Source: Actinomycetales bacterium JB111
Lineage (GTDB): Bacteria; Actinomycetota; Actinomycetes; Actinomycetales; Actinomycetaceae
NCBI GenBank assembly: GCA_900163555.1
Contig: FUHX01000010.1
Coordinates: 1 to 64,000, forward strand
DNA: 64,000 nt
Direction of reading: 5' to 3'
Position 1 is the stretch's first letter. Each line of letters opens with the position of its first letter. A program made the translations under genes and the position numbers. The notes beneath the pieces were generated by a model. The model did no database searches and was not told the origin of the DNA. It saw only the letters and a program-made list of their open reading frames with translations. Positions 25,908 through 35,726 of the stretch are shown one piece after another.

Positions 25908-27113
25908 ATGGATCGGTCCCCCCGCCCGCCCCGCCGGTTCACCGCAGTCGGTGCCGGTCTTCTCTCCGCCGCTCTCCTCTCCGCCTGCGGAGGCGGAAGC
26001 CTCGGAGGTGACGACGACGACGCCGACGGCGGCTCCGAGTCCGGCACCGTCACCGTCGGCCTGTCGTACCCCCAGTCCGGCGTCTACGCGCCGCTCGGCG
26101 AAGACATCCGTCAGGGCTTCGACCTCTACCTCGAGCAGAACGACGGCGTCCTCGGCGGCCACGAGGTCGAGCTCGTCACCGCGGACGAGGGCGAGAACCC
26201 GCAGGTCGGCGTCCCCGCCACGGAGCGCCTCATCACCCAGGACGGCGCCGACGTCGTCATCGGGATCGTCAACTCCGCCACGGCACTCGGGCTGCGGGAC
26301 GCCTTCGACCAGAACGAGGTCCCGCTCATCCTCGCCAACGCGGGCGCGAACGAGATCACCGAATCCGGCTCGGACTACATCTGGCGCAGCTCCTACCGCA
26401 ACGGCGACGTCTCGGGGGCTATCGGCCCGCACGTGGCCGAGGAGGTCGGGGACGGCTCCGTCTACCTCATCGCGGCCGACTACGCCGCCGGCGAGGAGCA
26501 CCTCGCCGGGTTCCGCGAGGCGTTCGAGGAGGCGGGCGGCACGATCGCCGGCGAGACCCTCACCCCGTTCGGCACCACGAGCGACTGGCAGCCCTACCTC
26601 GCCGAGATCCGCAGCTCGGGCGCCGACGCCGTCTTCGCCTTCTACGCCGGGTCCGAGGCGGCGAACTTCGTCCAGCAGTTCGACCAGTTCGGCCTCTCCG
26701 ACGAGATGCAGCTCTACGGCAACGGCTTCCTGGTCGAGGGAGACCTGCTGGATGCCCAGGGCGAGTCCGCAATCGGCATCCAGACCTCCCTGCCGTACTC
26801 GGACCAGATCGACACCGACGTCAACCGCGAGTTCGTCGAGGCCTACACCGAGGCCTACGACGAGGTGCCGACGATCTACGCCCTGTCCGCCTACGACGCG
26901 GCCGCCGCGGCCGACGCCGCCATCGAGGCGGCGGACTCCGTGGACGGTCCCGGCATCGCCGCGGCCCTCGGCGAGATCGGTGAGATCGACAGCCCGCGCG
27001 GGCCGTGGAGCTTCGACGAGAACCACGACCCCCTCACGCCCTACTACATCCGCGAGGTCCAGGACGTCGACGGCGTCCTGACCAACGTCATCATCGGCAC
27101 GTCCGAGGACTGA
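25908..27113 (+). CDS. Liv-type ABC substrate-binding lipoprotein
   Basis: 401 aa. Signal with lipobox LLSAC (C27), a Gly/Asp linker, then the Peripla_BP_6 fold opening VTVGLSYPQSGVYAPLGEDIRQGF. GGAGG at 25897-25901 supports the ATG at 25908. Such proteins bind branched-chain amino acids, but in catabolic clusters often benzoate-type acids, amides or urea. The importer is followed by aromatic CoA genes, so an aromatic acid ligand is inferred. First gene of five. Confidence 0.9.
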   Translation: MDRSPRPPRRFTAVGAGLLSAALLSACGGGSLGGDDDDADGGSESGTVTVGLSYPQSGVYAPLGEDIRQGFDLYLEQNDGVLGGHEVELVTADEGENPQVGVPATERLITQDGADVVIGIVNSATALGLRDAFDQNEVPLILANAGANEITESGSDYIWRSSYRNGDVSGAIGPHVAEEVGDGSVYLIAADYAAGEEHLAGFREAFEEAGGTIAGETLTPFGTTSDWQPYLAEIRSSGADAVFAFYAGSEAANFVQQFDQFGLSDEMQLYGNGFLVEGDLLDAQGESAIGIQTSLPYSDQIDTDVNREFVEAYTEAYDEVPTIYALSAYDAAAAADAAIEAADSVDGPGIAAALGEIGEIDSPRGPWSFDENHDPLTPYYIREVQDVDGVLTNVIIGTSED

Positions 27114-27124
27114 GGTCGACCGAC

Positions 27125-28009
27125 GTGCTGGAGTGGCTGACCGCCAACACCGCGACCCTGCTCAACGGCCTGGCGCTCGGCGCTGTCCTGTTCCTCATCG
27201 CGATCGGCCTGTCGCTGGTGTTCGGCACGATGGACGTGCTGAACCTCGCGCACGGCGCGGTCTCGCTGGTGGGCGCCTACGTCGGGGTCGCGATGTTCGA
27301 CGGCCGCCCCAGCACGGGGACGTTCCTGCTCGCCGTGGTGGTCGCGGCGATCGTCGGCTTCGCCGTCGGCGGCCTGCTCGCCGCCATGACGGGGCCGGTG
27401 CACAACCACCTGCGGCAGGCGCTGCTCACGCTGGGCGTGGCGCTCATCGCCGCCGAGCTGCTGCGGGAGGTGTTCGGGGCCAACGTCCGCTCGGTCGCGG
27501 CCCCGGACGCCCTCGCAGGCAGCATCACCCTGTCCGGCAGCCCGTACCCGGTCTACCGGATCGCGATGGTCGTCGTCGGCGCTCTCGTCGCGCTCGCCCT
27601 GTACCTCGTGCTCGAGCGGACGAAGGCGGGCGCGATCGTCCGGGCCACGGTCGCCGACCGCGGCATGGTCGAGGCGATGGGCATCCGCACGAAGCTCGTC
27701 CTCCTCCTCGTGTTCGGGGCGGGGGCGGCGCTGGCGACCGTCGGCGGCCTGCTCGCCGCCCCGATCCTCGGGGCCCAGCCTGGTCTGGACGACCAGATCC
27801 TCCTCCTCGCCCTGGTCATCATCGTCATCGGCGGGCTCGGCTCCCTCAGGGGCGCCCTCCTCGGCGCCCTGATCGTGGGCCAGGTCCAGTCGATCGGCGT
27901 GGTCCTCGCCGGGGACTACGCCTCCTTCCTCCTCTTCGGTGCCATGGGAGCGGTCCTGCTCCTGCGCCCCCAGGGGCTGCTGCCGGCACGGAACGGAGCC
28001 CACGCATGA
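27125..28009 (+). CDS. livH: Branched-chain-type ABC permease LivH
   Basis: 294 aa with about eight helices. The LivH hallmark GLSLVFGTMDVLNLAHGAVSLVGAY is near residues 27-51, and the cytoplasmic loop VADRGMVEAMGI matches the ATPase-coupling segment. GTG start 11 bp after the binding-protein gene. Its stop overlaps the LivM gene by ATGA. Confidence 0.9.
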   Translation: MLEWLTANTATLLNGLALGAVLFLIAIGLSLVFGTMDVLNLAHGAVSLVGAYVGVAMFDGRPSTGTFLLAVVVAAIVGFAVGGLLAAMTGPVHNHLRQALLTLGVALIAAELLREVFGANVRSVAAPDALAGSITLSGSPYPVYRIAMVVVGALVALALYLVLERTKAGAIVRATVADRGMVEAMGIRTKLVLLLVFGAGAALATVGGLLAAPILGAQPGLDDQILLLALVIIVIGGLGSLRGALLGALIVGQVQSIGVVLAGDYASFLLFGAMGAVLLLRPQGLLPARNGAHA

Positions 28010-29070
28010 GCACCTCCACCGCCTCCCCCGCGGCCGACCTCGGCGCGACGACCGCCAAGGTCCAGCTGCCCGACCGCAGCTCGCTGCCGCCGTGGATGGG
28101 CCGCACCGTCATCGCCCTCGTGCTCATCGTGCTGGCGCTCCTACCGTTCGTCCTTGCGCCCTACCCCCTGGGACTCGTCTCCCGCGCCCTGTCGTTCGCG
28201 CTGCTCGTCGTCAGCGTCGACCTCCTCACCGGCGTCATGGGCATGCCGTCCCTCGGGCAGGTCGCCTACTTCGGCGCCGGCGCCTACGCGGCCGGACTCG
28301 TCGGCATCCACTGGACGACCAACGCGTTCGTCCAGCTCGGCGTCGGCATCCTCACCGGCGCGGTCCTCGCGGCCCTCACGGGGGCGGTCGCCGTGCGCAC
28401 CGCCGGCATCTACTTCCTCATGGTGACCCTCGCGATCGGCGAGCTCGCCCACCGCGGCGCGGACACCGTGTCCGCCCTGGGCGGGAGCAACGGCCTGGTC
28501 GGCATCCCCGCCGTCACCCTCGTACCCGGCGGCAAGCCGCTGCTGCTGCAGGGGTACGTCTACTGGTGGGTGTTCGCCGTCTTCCTCGTGGGCCTCGCGC
28601 TCGCCCTCGCCCTGTCCCGCTCGCCGCTCGGCCGGTCCATGCGGGGCGTGCGCGACGGCGAGCTGCGGCTCCGCGCGCTCGGCCAGTCCACGTACGTCAC
28701 CAAGCTGCTCGCCTACACGGCGGCCGGCGGCATCGCCGGCGCGGCCGGCACCGCCTGGGTCGCCCAGACCCGGTTCGTCTCCCCCGGGGACATGGGCTTC
28801 GAGGTCTCCGCGTTCGCACTCCTCGCGGTCGTGCTCGGCGGCGCCGGCGTGCTGTGGGGCCCGGTGCTCGGCGCGGGTCTCGTCATCTTCGTGCGCGACT
28901 GGCTCGGCGGGTACTTCGACGGCCGCGGGACCCTCCTGCTCGGCATCGTCTTCGTACTCTCCGTCTATCTCCTGCCCCGCGGCATCGCGGGCATCCGCGC
29001 CCGCTGGCCCGTCAGTCTGCTCCCCGGGCGACGAGCGCACGGCGACGACCGGAAGAGGCGAGAGCCATGA
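28006..29070 (+). CDS. livM: Branched-chain-type ABC permease LivM
   Basis: 354 aa. LivM hallmark GMPSLGQVAYFGAGAYAAGL and coupling loop SPLGRSMRGVRDGELRLRALG. About ten helices, with a short Ala/Thr-rich N-terminus and basic C-terminus. 4-nt overlaps on both sides. Confidence 0.9.
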   Translation: MSTSTASPAADLGATTAKVQLPDRSSLPPWMGRTVIALVLIVLALLPFVLAPYPLGLVSRALSFALLVVSVDLLTGVMGMPSLGQVAYFGAGAYAAGLVGIHWTTNAFVQLGVGILTGAVLAALTGAVAVRTAGIYFLMVTLAIGELAHRGADTVSALGGSNGLVGIPAVTLVPGGKPLLLQGYVYWWVFAVFLVGLALALALSRSPLGRSMRGVRDGELRLRALGQSTYVTKLLAYTAAGGIAGAAGTAWVAQTRFVSPGDMGFEVSAFALLAVVLGGAGVLWGPVLGAGLVIFVRDWLGGYFDGRGTLLLGIVFVLSVYLLPRGIAGIRARWPVSLLPGRRAHGDDRKRREP

Positions 29071-29849
29071 CCGCCACCGACCCCATCCTCCAGCTCGAGG
29101 ACCTCACTCTCAGGTACGGATCGCTGACCGCGGTGGACTCCGTGACGCTCGACGTCGAGCGCGGGGCCCGGCACGCCCTGATCGGACCGAACGGGGCCGG
29201 CAAGTCCAGCCTGTTCTCCGTCATCGCCGGGCGCATCCGCGCCACGCACGGCACCATCCGGCTCGACGGCCACGACATCACCCGCGTCGGCGAGGCGCGG
29301 CGCTCGCGGCTCGGGCTCGTCCGCACGTTCCAGCACTCGTCCCTGTTCCTCGGCATGAGCGTCCTGGACAACGTGCGGGTCGCCGTCGAGCGGTCCACGG
29401 GAAGCCCGATCCGCCCCTGGCCGAGCCCGCGCCGGGACCGTCGACTGAGGGAGAGGGCCATGGAGCTCCTGGAGACCACCGGCCTCGCCGACCGGCACGC
29501 CGCGCTGTGCGGGGCTCTGTCCCACGGCGAGCGCCGGCAGGCGGAGGTCGCGATGGTGCTGGCCTGCGACCCGAGCCTCATCCTGTTCGACGAGCCGACC
29601 GCCGGGATGTCCGCGGCCGAGACGAACCTCTTCGCGGGCCTCGTGGAGTCCCTCCCGCGCAGCATGAGCGTCGTGGTCGTCGAGCACGACCTCGACGTCG
29701 TGTTCCGCCTGGCGGAGCGCGTGAGCGTGCTCGCCTCCGGTGCGCTCATCGCCGACGGCGACCCGGAGACCGTCCGCAACGACGACGCCGTGCAGGAGGC
29801 CTACCTCGGCCGCTCCCACGGCACCGACCTGTTCGGGGTGGCGTCATGA
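29067..29849 (+). CDS. livG: Branched-chain-type ABC ATPase LivG
   Basis: 260 aa. Walker A GPNGAGKSS, signature LSHGERRQAEVAM (Liv-type SHGE), Walker B LILFDEPTAGMS, and the LivG His-switch VVEHDLDVV. Overlaps both neighbours by ATGA. Confidence 0.92.
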   Translation: MTATDPILQLEDLTLRYGSLTAVDSVTLDVERGARHALIGPNGAGKSSLFSVIAGRIRATHGTIRLDGHDITRVGEARRSRLGLVRTFQHSSLFLGMSVLDNVRVAVERSTGSPIRPWPSPRRDRRLRERAMELLETTGLADRHAALCGALSHGERRQAEVAMVLACDPSLILFDEPTAGMSAAETNLFAGLVESLPRSMSVVVVEHDLDVVFRLAERVSVLASGALIADGDPETVRNDDAVQEAYLGRSHGTDLFGVAS

Positions 29850-30556
29850 CCGGCCGCCCGCTGCTCGAGGTCACCGACCTGGTCGCCGGCTACGACGGCA
29901 GCCGTGTCCTGCAGGGCATCTCCCTGTCCGTGTCCACCGGCGAGGCGGTCGCGCTGCTGGGCCGCAACGGCGCCGGGAAGACCACCCTCGTGGAGACGAT
30001 CATGGGGCTGGTCCGGGCGACGTCGGGGCGGGTCGTCGTCGACGGCGTCGACGTCACCGGGCGCGCACCGAGCGTCGTCGCCCGCACGGGCGTGGCCATC
30101 GTCCCGCAGGGGCGGCGCGTGTTCGCGCCGCTCACGGTCGAGGAGACGCTCCGGATCTCGGAGCGGCGCGTGGCCGGCGAGTGGACGATCGAGCGGATCT
30201 ACGAGCTCATGCCCCGGCTCGCGGAACGGAAGACCAACCTCGGCTCCCAGCTGTCCGGCGGCGAGCAGCAGATGCTGGCCATCGGGCGGGCGCTGCTCAG
30301 CTCGCCGCGGCTCATGCTGCTCGACGAGCCGTCGGACGGCCTCGCGCCCGCGATCGTCGAGCAGGTCGGCGAGATCCTGGTCGGCCTGGCCGGCACAGGG
30401 ATGTCGACCGTCATCGTCGAGCAGGACCTCAGGCTGGCGTTCGCGGTCGCGGACCGCGTGGCCGTCATCCGCAAGGGCGAGGTGGCGCACGAGGCGACCG
30501 TGGCGGACTTCCGCCGGGACGAGGCGGTGGCGAAGAGCCTCCTCGGGGTCGGCTGA
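29846..30556 (+). CDS. livF: Branched-chain-type ABC ATPase LivF
   Basis: 236 aa. Walker A GRNGAGKTT, signature LSGGEQQMLAIGRAL, Walker B LMLLDEPSDGLAP, and VPQGRRVFAPLTVEE typical of LivF. Last gene of the operon, ended by a long perfect hairpin. Confidence 0.92.
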   Translation: MTGRPLLEVTDLVAGYDGSRVLQGISLSVSTGEAVALLGRNGAGKTTLVETIMGLVRATSGRVVVDGVDVTGRAPSVVARTGVAIVPQGRRVFAPLTVEETLRISERRVAGEWTIERIYELMPRLAERKTNLGSQLSGGEQQMLAIGRALLSSPRLMLLDEPSDGLAPAIVEQVGEILVGLAGTGMSTVIVEQDLRLAFAVADRVAVIRKGEVAHEATVADFRRDEAVAKSLLGVG

Positions 30557-30605
30557 CGGGGAGGCCGCAGCCGGTCACCTGCGGTCACTGGCGGCCCACA
30601 GCCCA

Positions 30606-30663
30606 CGAAAGGGCGGTGAGTGGCACGTCTGCGACTCAGAACGTGCCACTCACCGCCCTTTCG
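30606..30663. terminator. Perfect 23-bp hairpin between convergent genes
   Basis: Arms 30606-30628 and 30641-30663 are exact complements around a 12-nt loop. It lies between livF and the convergent thioesterase gene. The right arm shares ACGTGCCACTCACCGCC with the hairpin at 51120-51167. Confidence 0.8.
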
Positions 30664-30694
30664 TCGAACCAGCTCCCCGACGACGGCGGATCGG

Positions 30695-31234
30695 TCAGGC
30701 CTCGGCGTCGAGGACCGCGCCCGCGGCCTCCAGGGCGGCGATCACGCGGTCGGGCCACGGCGCGGAGCGCTCCGTGCCCACCGGGACGTGCACGACGACG
30801 ACCCGGCCGACGGCCGCCCGGCGCCTGGGCACGCCGTCGTGCTCCTCTCCCCACGCCTCGAAGGCGAAGGTGAGCGAGCGCGGCCCGAGGCGTTCGACGC
30901 CGAGCGTGAGGGTCACCTCCTGGCCGAAGTAGAGCTTCGCCTCGTAGGTGACCTCCTGGCGCACGCGCGGCACGCGGCCGAAGTAGTCGACGATCCCCAG
31001 GGAGCGCATGAGCTCCGCCTCGCAGGCCTCCGACATCCGGAGGATCGCGGCGTTGTGGTAGTGCCCGGAGGCGTCCGTGTCCCACCACTCGATCCGTCGG
31101 GAGATCGTCGCGCTGACGGCCGTGCCGGTCGCGCCGACCGATCCGGTCGCCGGGCCGTTCGTGCCGGTCGTGCCGTTCGTGCCGGTCGTGCCGGTCGCGT
31201 CGGCCGATCCGTCGGGCGTCGTGCCTGTCGACAT
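30695..31234 (-). CDS. 4HBT-type hotdog acyl-CoA thioesterase
   Basis: 179 aa. The hotdog motif WWDTDASGHYHNAAILRMSEACEAE holds the catalytic Asp of 4-hydroxybenzoyl-CoA-thioesterase-like enzymes. The N-terminal 40 residues are Thr/Gly/Asn low complexity, encoded by degenerate short DNA repeats. AAGGAAGGA precedes the ATG. It is 108 bp downstream of the fused monooxygenase gene. In a salicylate route it would free gentisate from gentisyl-CoA; in an anthranilate route it would release the non-aromatic product or recycle CoA. Confidence 0.85.
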   Translation of the reverse strand: MSTGTTPDGSADATGTTGTNGTTGTNGPATGSVGATGTAVSATISRRIEWWDTDASGHYHNAAILRMSEACEAELMRSLGIVDYFGRVPRVRQEVTYEAKLYFGQEVTLTLGVERLGPRSLTFAFEAWGEEHDGVPRRRAAVGRVVVVHVPVGTERSAPWPDRVIAALEAAGAVLDAEA

Positions 31235-31342
31235 CGTCGGTCCTTCCTTCTCGTCAGAGTGCGGTGGTCGGGCAGTGGGCCCGGACCGCGCGGTCCGGGC
31301 CCACTGCGCGCGGCCGCGCCCCGGGCCGGGGCGCGCCGTCGG

Positions 31343-33736
31343 TCAGACCGTCACGGCCGCGCCGGGCCGCCACCGCACGTGGGCGTCGACCAGGTCGGCG
31401 TCCGGCTCGCGCAGGAGGGTCAGACGCGGCCGCACCGCGTCGGTCCGCGGCCCGGGGGGCTTGCGGCTCCCGGCGCGGAAGGGCAGCGGCCATGCGGCCG
31501 CGTCGCCGACGTACTCCTGCTCGGCGGCGGCGTGCAGCGTCCACTGCGGGTTGTACAGGTGCGGCCGGCCCATCGCGCACAGGTCCGCGCGCCCGGCGAG
31601 CAGGATCGAGTTGACGTCGTCGTAGGAGGAGATGATCCCGACGGCGATCACGCTCACCCCGGCGGGAGCCGCCACCTCGTTGCGGATCCGGTCCGCGAAC
31701 GGCGTCTGGTAGGAGCGGCCGAACCGCGGCTGCTCCTCGGCGGAGACCTGCCCGGTGGAGACGTCGATGCCGTCGATGCCGTGCTCGACGAGGGCCGCCG
31801 CGATCCGTACGGCGTCGTCGGCGGTGTTGCCGTCCGGCATCCAGTCCGTCGCCGAGACCCTGGCCATCAGGGGCCGGTCCGTGGGCCAGACCTCGCGCAC
31901 GGCGTCGACCACCTCGAGCGGGAAGCGGAGCCGGTTTTCGAGCGAGCCCCCGTACTCGTCGGTGCGCCGGTTCGAGATCGGGGAGAGGAAGGCGGACAGC
32001 AGGTAGCCGTGGGCGAGGTGCAGCTCGAGCAGGTCGAAGCCGGCCTCCGCGCCCCGGCGGGCGGACTCGACGAACTCGTCCCTGACCCGCTCCATGTCCG
32101 CCCGGGTCATCTCCCGCGGCGGGGCGTTCATCGGCCCGTACGGCAGCGCGGAGGCGCTCATGGTCTCCCAGTTGCCGTCGGGCAGCGGCTCGTCGATGCC
32201 CTCCCACATGAGCTTCGTCGACCCCTTGCGGCCGGAGTGGCCGAGCTGGAGGCCGATCTTCGCCGTCGAGCCGGCGTGGACGAAGTCCACGACCCGACCC
32301 CACGCGTCCCGCTGCTCGTCCGTCCACAGGCCCGTGCAGCCAGGGGTGATGCGCCCCTCCGCGGACACGCAGACCATCTCGGTCATGACCAGGCCGGCGC
32401 CGCCGAGCGCCTTGGAGCCCAGGTGGACGAGGTGGAAGTCCTGGGGCACGCCGTCGACGGCGGAGTACATGTCCATCGCCGAGACGACCACCCGGTTCTT
32501 CAGCTCGAGGCTCCCGATCCGCCAGGGCTGGAACATGGCGGGGACGACCTCGCCGTCGCCGATGCCCCTCGCGGCGAGCGAGCCCGCGAACCAGGCCTCG
32601 ACGTCGTGGGCGAACCCGGGGTCGCGCAGCCGCAGGTTGTCCTGCGTGATGCGGCGGGAGCGGGTGAGGAGGTTGAAGCAGAACTGGGTCGGCTCCTGGT
32701 GGACGTACATTCCGATCTCCTCGAACCACGTCCGGGAGGCCTCGGCGGCGCGCTGCGTGGACTCGACGACCGGGCGGCGCTCCGCCTCGTAGGCGGCGAG
32801 CGCCTCGGCCACGGAGTCGTGCTCGTGGAGGCAGGCGGCGAGCGCGAGGGAGTCCTCCATCGCGAGCTTCGTGCCCGAGCCGATGGAGAAGTGCGCGGTG
32901 TGGGCGGCATCGCCGAGCAGGATGATGTTCCCGTGCCGCCACGACTCGTTGCGGATCGTGGGGAAGCTGATCCACTTGGAGTTGTTCGACTTGACCTCGT
33001 AGCCACCGAGGGCGTCGGCGAAGATCTCGCGGACCCTCTGCACGGCCGCCTCGTCGGACTCGCCGGGGGCGAAGACCTGGTCCTCGGTCGCGTCGAAGCC
33101 GGCACGGCGCCACACGTCCTCCGCCATCTCCACGATGAACGTGGAGCCGGAGTCGGAGTACGGGTAGCCGTGGACCTGCATGGCCCCCCACTCGGTGTCC
33201 TCGATGAAGAACTTGAAGGCCTCGAAGACCTGGTCCGTGCCGAGCCACATGTACTTCGAGCGGCCCATCGAGATCGTGGGTCGGAAGGACTCCGCGAAGC
33301 GGTTGCGGACGATCGAGTTCGCGCCGTCCGCGGCGAGCACGAGGTCGTTGGTCGCGGCGAGCTCCTCGACGTCCGGGGCGGGGGTGGAGAAGCGGACGTC
33401 GACGTCGAGGTCGGCGCAGCGCTCCTGCAGGAGCCGAAGGAGGTCCTTGCGACCCATCGCGGCGAAGCCCTGGCCGCCGACGGAGCTCATCTCGCCCCGG
33501 AAGTGGATGTCGATGTCGCTCCACCGGGCGAACTTCGCGGCCATCGCGTCCGCGACGTACCGGTCGGCCGTCTCGATCCCGCCGAGGGTCTCGTCGGAGA
33601 ACACGACGCCGAAGCCGAACGTGTCGTCCGCGCGGTTGCGCTCGTAGACGACGATCTCGTGGCTCGGGTCCAGCTGCTTCATGAGTGCGGCGAAGTACAG
33701 GCCTCCCGGCCCTCCGCCCATGACGGCGATCTTCAT
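31343..33736 (-). CDS. Fused flavin monooxygenase / OYE reductase: salicylyl-CoA 5-hydroxylase or anthraniloyl-CoA monooxygenase
   Basis: 797 aa. Residues 1 to about 380: class A FAD monooxygenase (GGGPGG at 7-12, LAADGANSIVR, ILLGDAAHTAHFSIGSG). From about 400 to about 765: Old Yellow Enzyme FMN barrel (FQPWRIGSLELKNRVV, LQLGHSGRKG, then LHLAHGYLLSAFLSPISN). This fusion is known for salicylyl-CoA 5-hydroxylase (gentisyl-CoA product) and 2-aminobenzoyl-CoA monooxygenase/reductase (dearomatised product). The sequence alone does not choose. It is 14 bp downstream of the CoA ligase gene with AAGGAGG, so substrate is made next door. Confidence 0.9.
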   Translation of the reverse strand: MKIAVMGGGPGGLYFAALMKQLDPSHEIVVYERNRADDTFGFGVVFSDETLGGIETADRYVADAMAAKFARWSDIDIHFRGEMSSVGGQGFAAMGRKDLLRLLQERCADLDVDVRFSTPAPDVEELAATNDLVLAADGANSIVRNRFAESFRPTISMGRSKYMWLGTDQVFEAFKFFIEDTEWGAMQVHGYPYSDSGSTFIVEMAEDVWRRAGFDATEDQVFAPGESDEAAVQRVREIFADALGGYEVKSNNSKWISFPTIRNESWRHGNIILLGDAAHTAHFSIGSGTKLAMEDSLALAACLHEHDSVAEALAAYEAERRPVVESTQRAAEASRTWFEEIGMYVHQEPTQFCFNLLTRSRRITQDNLRLRDPGFAHDVEAWFAGSLAARGIGDGEVVPAMFQPWRIGSLELKNRVVVSAMDMYSAVDGVPQDFHLVHLGSKALGGAGLVMTEMVCVSAEGRITPGCTGLWTDEQRDAWGRVVDFVHAGSTAKIGLQLGHSGRKGSTKLMWEGIDEPLPDGNWETMSASALPYGPMNAPPREMTRADMERVRDEFVESARRGAEAGFDLLELHLAHGYLLSAFLSPISNRRTDEYGGSLENRLRFPLEVVDAVREVWPTDRPLMARVSATDWMPDGNTADDAVRIAAALVEHGIDGIDVSTGQVSAEEQPRFGRSYQTPFADRIRNEVAAPAGVSVIAVGIISSYDDVNSILLAGRADLCAMGRPHLYNPQWTLHAAAEQEYVGDAAAWPLPFRAGSRKPPGPRTDAVRPRLTLLREPDADLVDAHVRWRPGAAVTV

Positions 33737-33750
33737 CGTGTGCGCCTCCT

Positions 33751-35472
33751 TCAGCGGGCGTGGTCGGTCGTCGCGGGTGCGGCGGGTGCGGGGTCGGTCG
33801 TCGCGGGTGCGGCGGAGCTGGCCGCCTGCGCGTCGCGGCGCCGGGCCTCGTCCTGGAGCTGCTTGCGCAGGCGGTAGTGCTGGAGCTTGCCCGAGGGGTT
33901 GCGGGGAACGGAGTCGACGAAGCGGACGTCGCGCGGGTACTTGTACGGCGCGATGGTCTGCTTGACGTGGTCCTGGATCTCCTTGCGCGTGGCGTCGTCC
34001 CCCGTCACGCCGTCGCGCAGGACCACGAACGCAGTCACGACGTTGCCCCGGTCGTCGTCCGGCCTCCCGACGACGGCGACCTCCACCACGTCCGGGTGGC
34101 TCCCCACCGCGGACTCCACCTCGGGCCCGGAGATGTTGTACCCGGAGGAGACGATGAGGTTGTCCGTGCGCGAGTGGAAGTGGAAGTAGCCGTCCTCGTC
34201 CTGGACGTACGTGTCCCCCGTGATGTTCCAGCCGTGGGCGACGTACAGCTGCTGCCGCGGGTCGCCCCCGAGGTACCTGCACCCGGTCGGCCCGACGACG
34301 GCGAGCCGCCCCGGCGTCCCGCGCGGCGACTCGTTGCCGTCGTCGTCGAGGACCGTGGCCCGGTACCCGGGCACGGGGCGGCCGGTGGCGCCGGGGCGGA
34401 TGTCGTCCCCGGCGGCTGAGATGAAGATGTGCAGCATCTCGGTGGCGCCGATGCCGTCGATGATGCGCAGGCCGGTCTCGCGGTGGACGTCCTCCCACGT
34501 GGCCTTCGGCAGCGGCTCGCCGGCCGAGACCGCGGCCCGCACGCCCGAGAGCAGGTCCGCCTTGCCCTCGCGCAGGATCGCCCGGTAGGCGGTGGGTGCG
34601 GTGGAGATGACCGTGGCCCCGGAGTCGTGCACGTGCTGCGCGAACTCCGCGGGGGTGGCGCGCTCCGTGAGGAACGTCGAGGCGCCGAAGCGCAGCGGGA
34701 ACACGACGAGGGCGCCGAGGCCGAACGTGAAGGCGAAGGGCGCGGAGCCGGCGAACACGTCGTCCGGGGTCGGCGCCAGGAGGTGCCGGGCGAACGTCTC
34801 GGCGTTGGCGAGGATGTCCCGATGGAAGTGCATCGTCACCTTCGGGGTGCCGGTGCTGCCGGAGGTCGGCGCCAGCAGGGCGACGTCGTCCGACGACGTG
34901 TCCACGGCCTGAAAGTCCTCCGGCTTCGACGCGCAGCGGCGGGTGAGGTCGTCCGGGGAGTCCCCGCCGAACTCGACGACCGCCACGCCCCGCTCCTCGG
35001 CCACAGGGCGCAGCTCGTCCGCGAATCGGTGGTCGACGAGCGCCACGGTGGGACGCGTGAGCCGGATGGCGTCGCCGATCTCGCCCGCGCGCAGCGCGTG
35101 CATGGTCGTGACGGCGACCGCGCCGGCCTTGAGGACGCCGAGCCACGCCGCGACGGTCCACGGGTTGTTCGGCGAGCGCAGCATGACCCGGTTCCCGGGC
35201 ACCACGCCGAGGTCCTCGACAAGGATGCGGGCCACCTGGTTCGCGCGGGCGCGCAGGTCCCCGTACGTCCAGCGCAGCCCGCCGGGCGCGAGCACGGCCG
35301 GCCGGTCGGCGCCGTGCTCCTCGATGGTCCGGTCGAGCAGCTCGACGGCGGCGTTGAGGCGGTCCGGGAACTGCAGCTCGGGAAGCGTGAACTCCAGCGG
35401 CGGCCACTGGTCCTCGGGCGGCAGGTTGTCCCGCGCGAACGTGTCGACGTGGGCGGACGGGCGGAGCGACAT
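33751..35472 (-). CDS. Benzoate-CoA ligase family enzyme (aryl-acid CoA ligase)
   Basis: 573 aa. ANL motifs: LAPTSGSTGTPKVTMHFH P-loop, GIGATEMLHIF, hinge HSRTDNLIVSSGYNISGPEVE and catalytic Lys near NPSGKLQHYRL. The MHFH after the P-loop and ATEMLHIF are typical of the benzoate/2-aminobenzoate-CoA ligase branch. GAGAGG precedes the ATG at 35472; a much longer frame upstream is shadow. It makes the aryl-CoA used by the next gene. Residues 1-20 carry the family's typical DTFARDNLPP start. Confidence 0.9.
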   Translation of the reverse strand: MSLRPSAHVDTFARDNLPPEDQWPPLEFTLPELQFPDRLNAAVELLDRTIEEHGADRPAVLAPGGLRWTYGDLRARANQVARILVEDLGVVPGNRVMLRSPNNPWTVAAWLGVLKAGAVAVTTMHALRAGEIGDAIRLTRPTVALVDHRFADELRPVAEERGVAVVEFGGDSPDDLTRRCASKPEDFQAVDTSSDDVALLAPTSGSTGTPKVTMHFHRDILANAETFARHLLAPTPDDVFAGSAPFAFTFGLGALVVFPLRFGASTFLTERATPAEFAQHVHDSGATVISTAPTAYRAILREGKADLLSGVRAAVSAGEPLPKATWEDVHRETGLRIIDGIGATEMLHIFISAAGDDIRPGATGRPVPGYRATVLDDDGNESPRGTPGRLAVVGPTGCRYLGGDPRQQLYVAHGWNITGDTYVQDEDGYFHFHSRTDNLIVSSGYNISGPEVESAVGSHPDVVEVAVVGRPDDDRGNVVTAFVVLRDGVTGDDATRKEIQDHVKQTIAPYKYPRDVRFVDSVPRNPSGKLQHYRLRKQLQDEARRRDAQAASSAAPATTDPAPAAPATTDHAR

Positions 35473-35538
35473 GATGATCCTCTCGACGGTGAGAGCGTGG
35501 GTCGGTCGGTGGCACTGCGGCGGTGCGTGTCGGGTGCG

Positions 35539-35599
35539 GTCGGTTCGGTTCGTTGCAGTCGGTTCGTTGCGGTCGGTTCGTTGCGGTCGGTGGGGTGCG
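35539..35599. repeat. Tandem repeat of 14-bp unit GTCGGTTCGTTGCG
   Basis: Two exact units at 35558-35571 and 35572-35585, with degenerate flanking units back to 35539 and on to 35599. They fill part of the 254-bp spacer (35473-35726) between the CoA ligase ATG and the TesB-like gene stop. The spacer shows no clear promoter. Confidence 0.75.
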
Positions 35600-35726
35600 G
35601 GTGGCGTGCGGTCCGGATGGACGGGCTGGGTGGGGCAGGTCGGCTGCGGTCGGCTGTGGTCGGCTCGCCGGCGGACGTGTGGCCGGGCGCCGGAGGTTCG
35701 GACGCCGGACGCCAGGCCCCGTGCGG

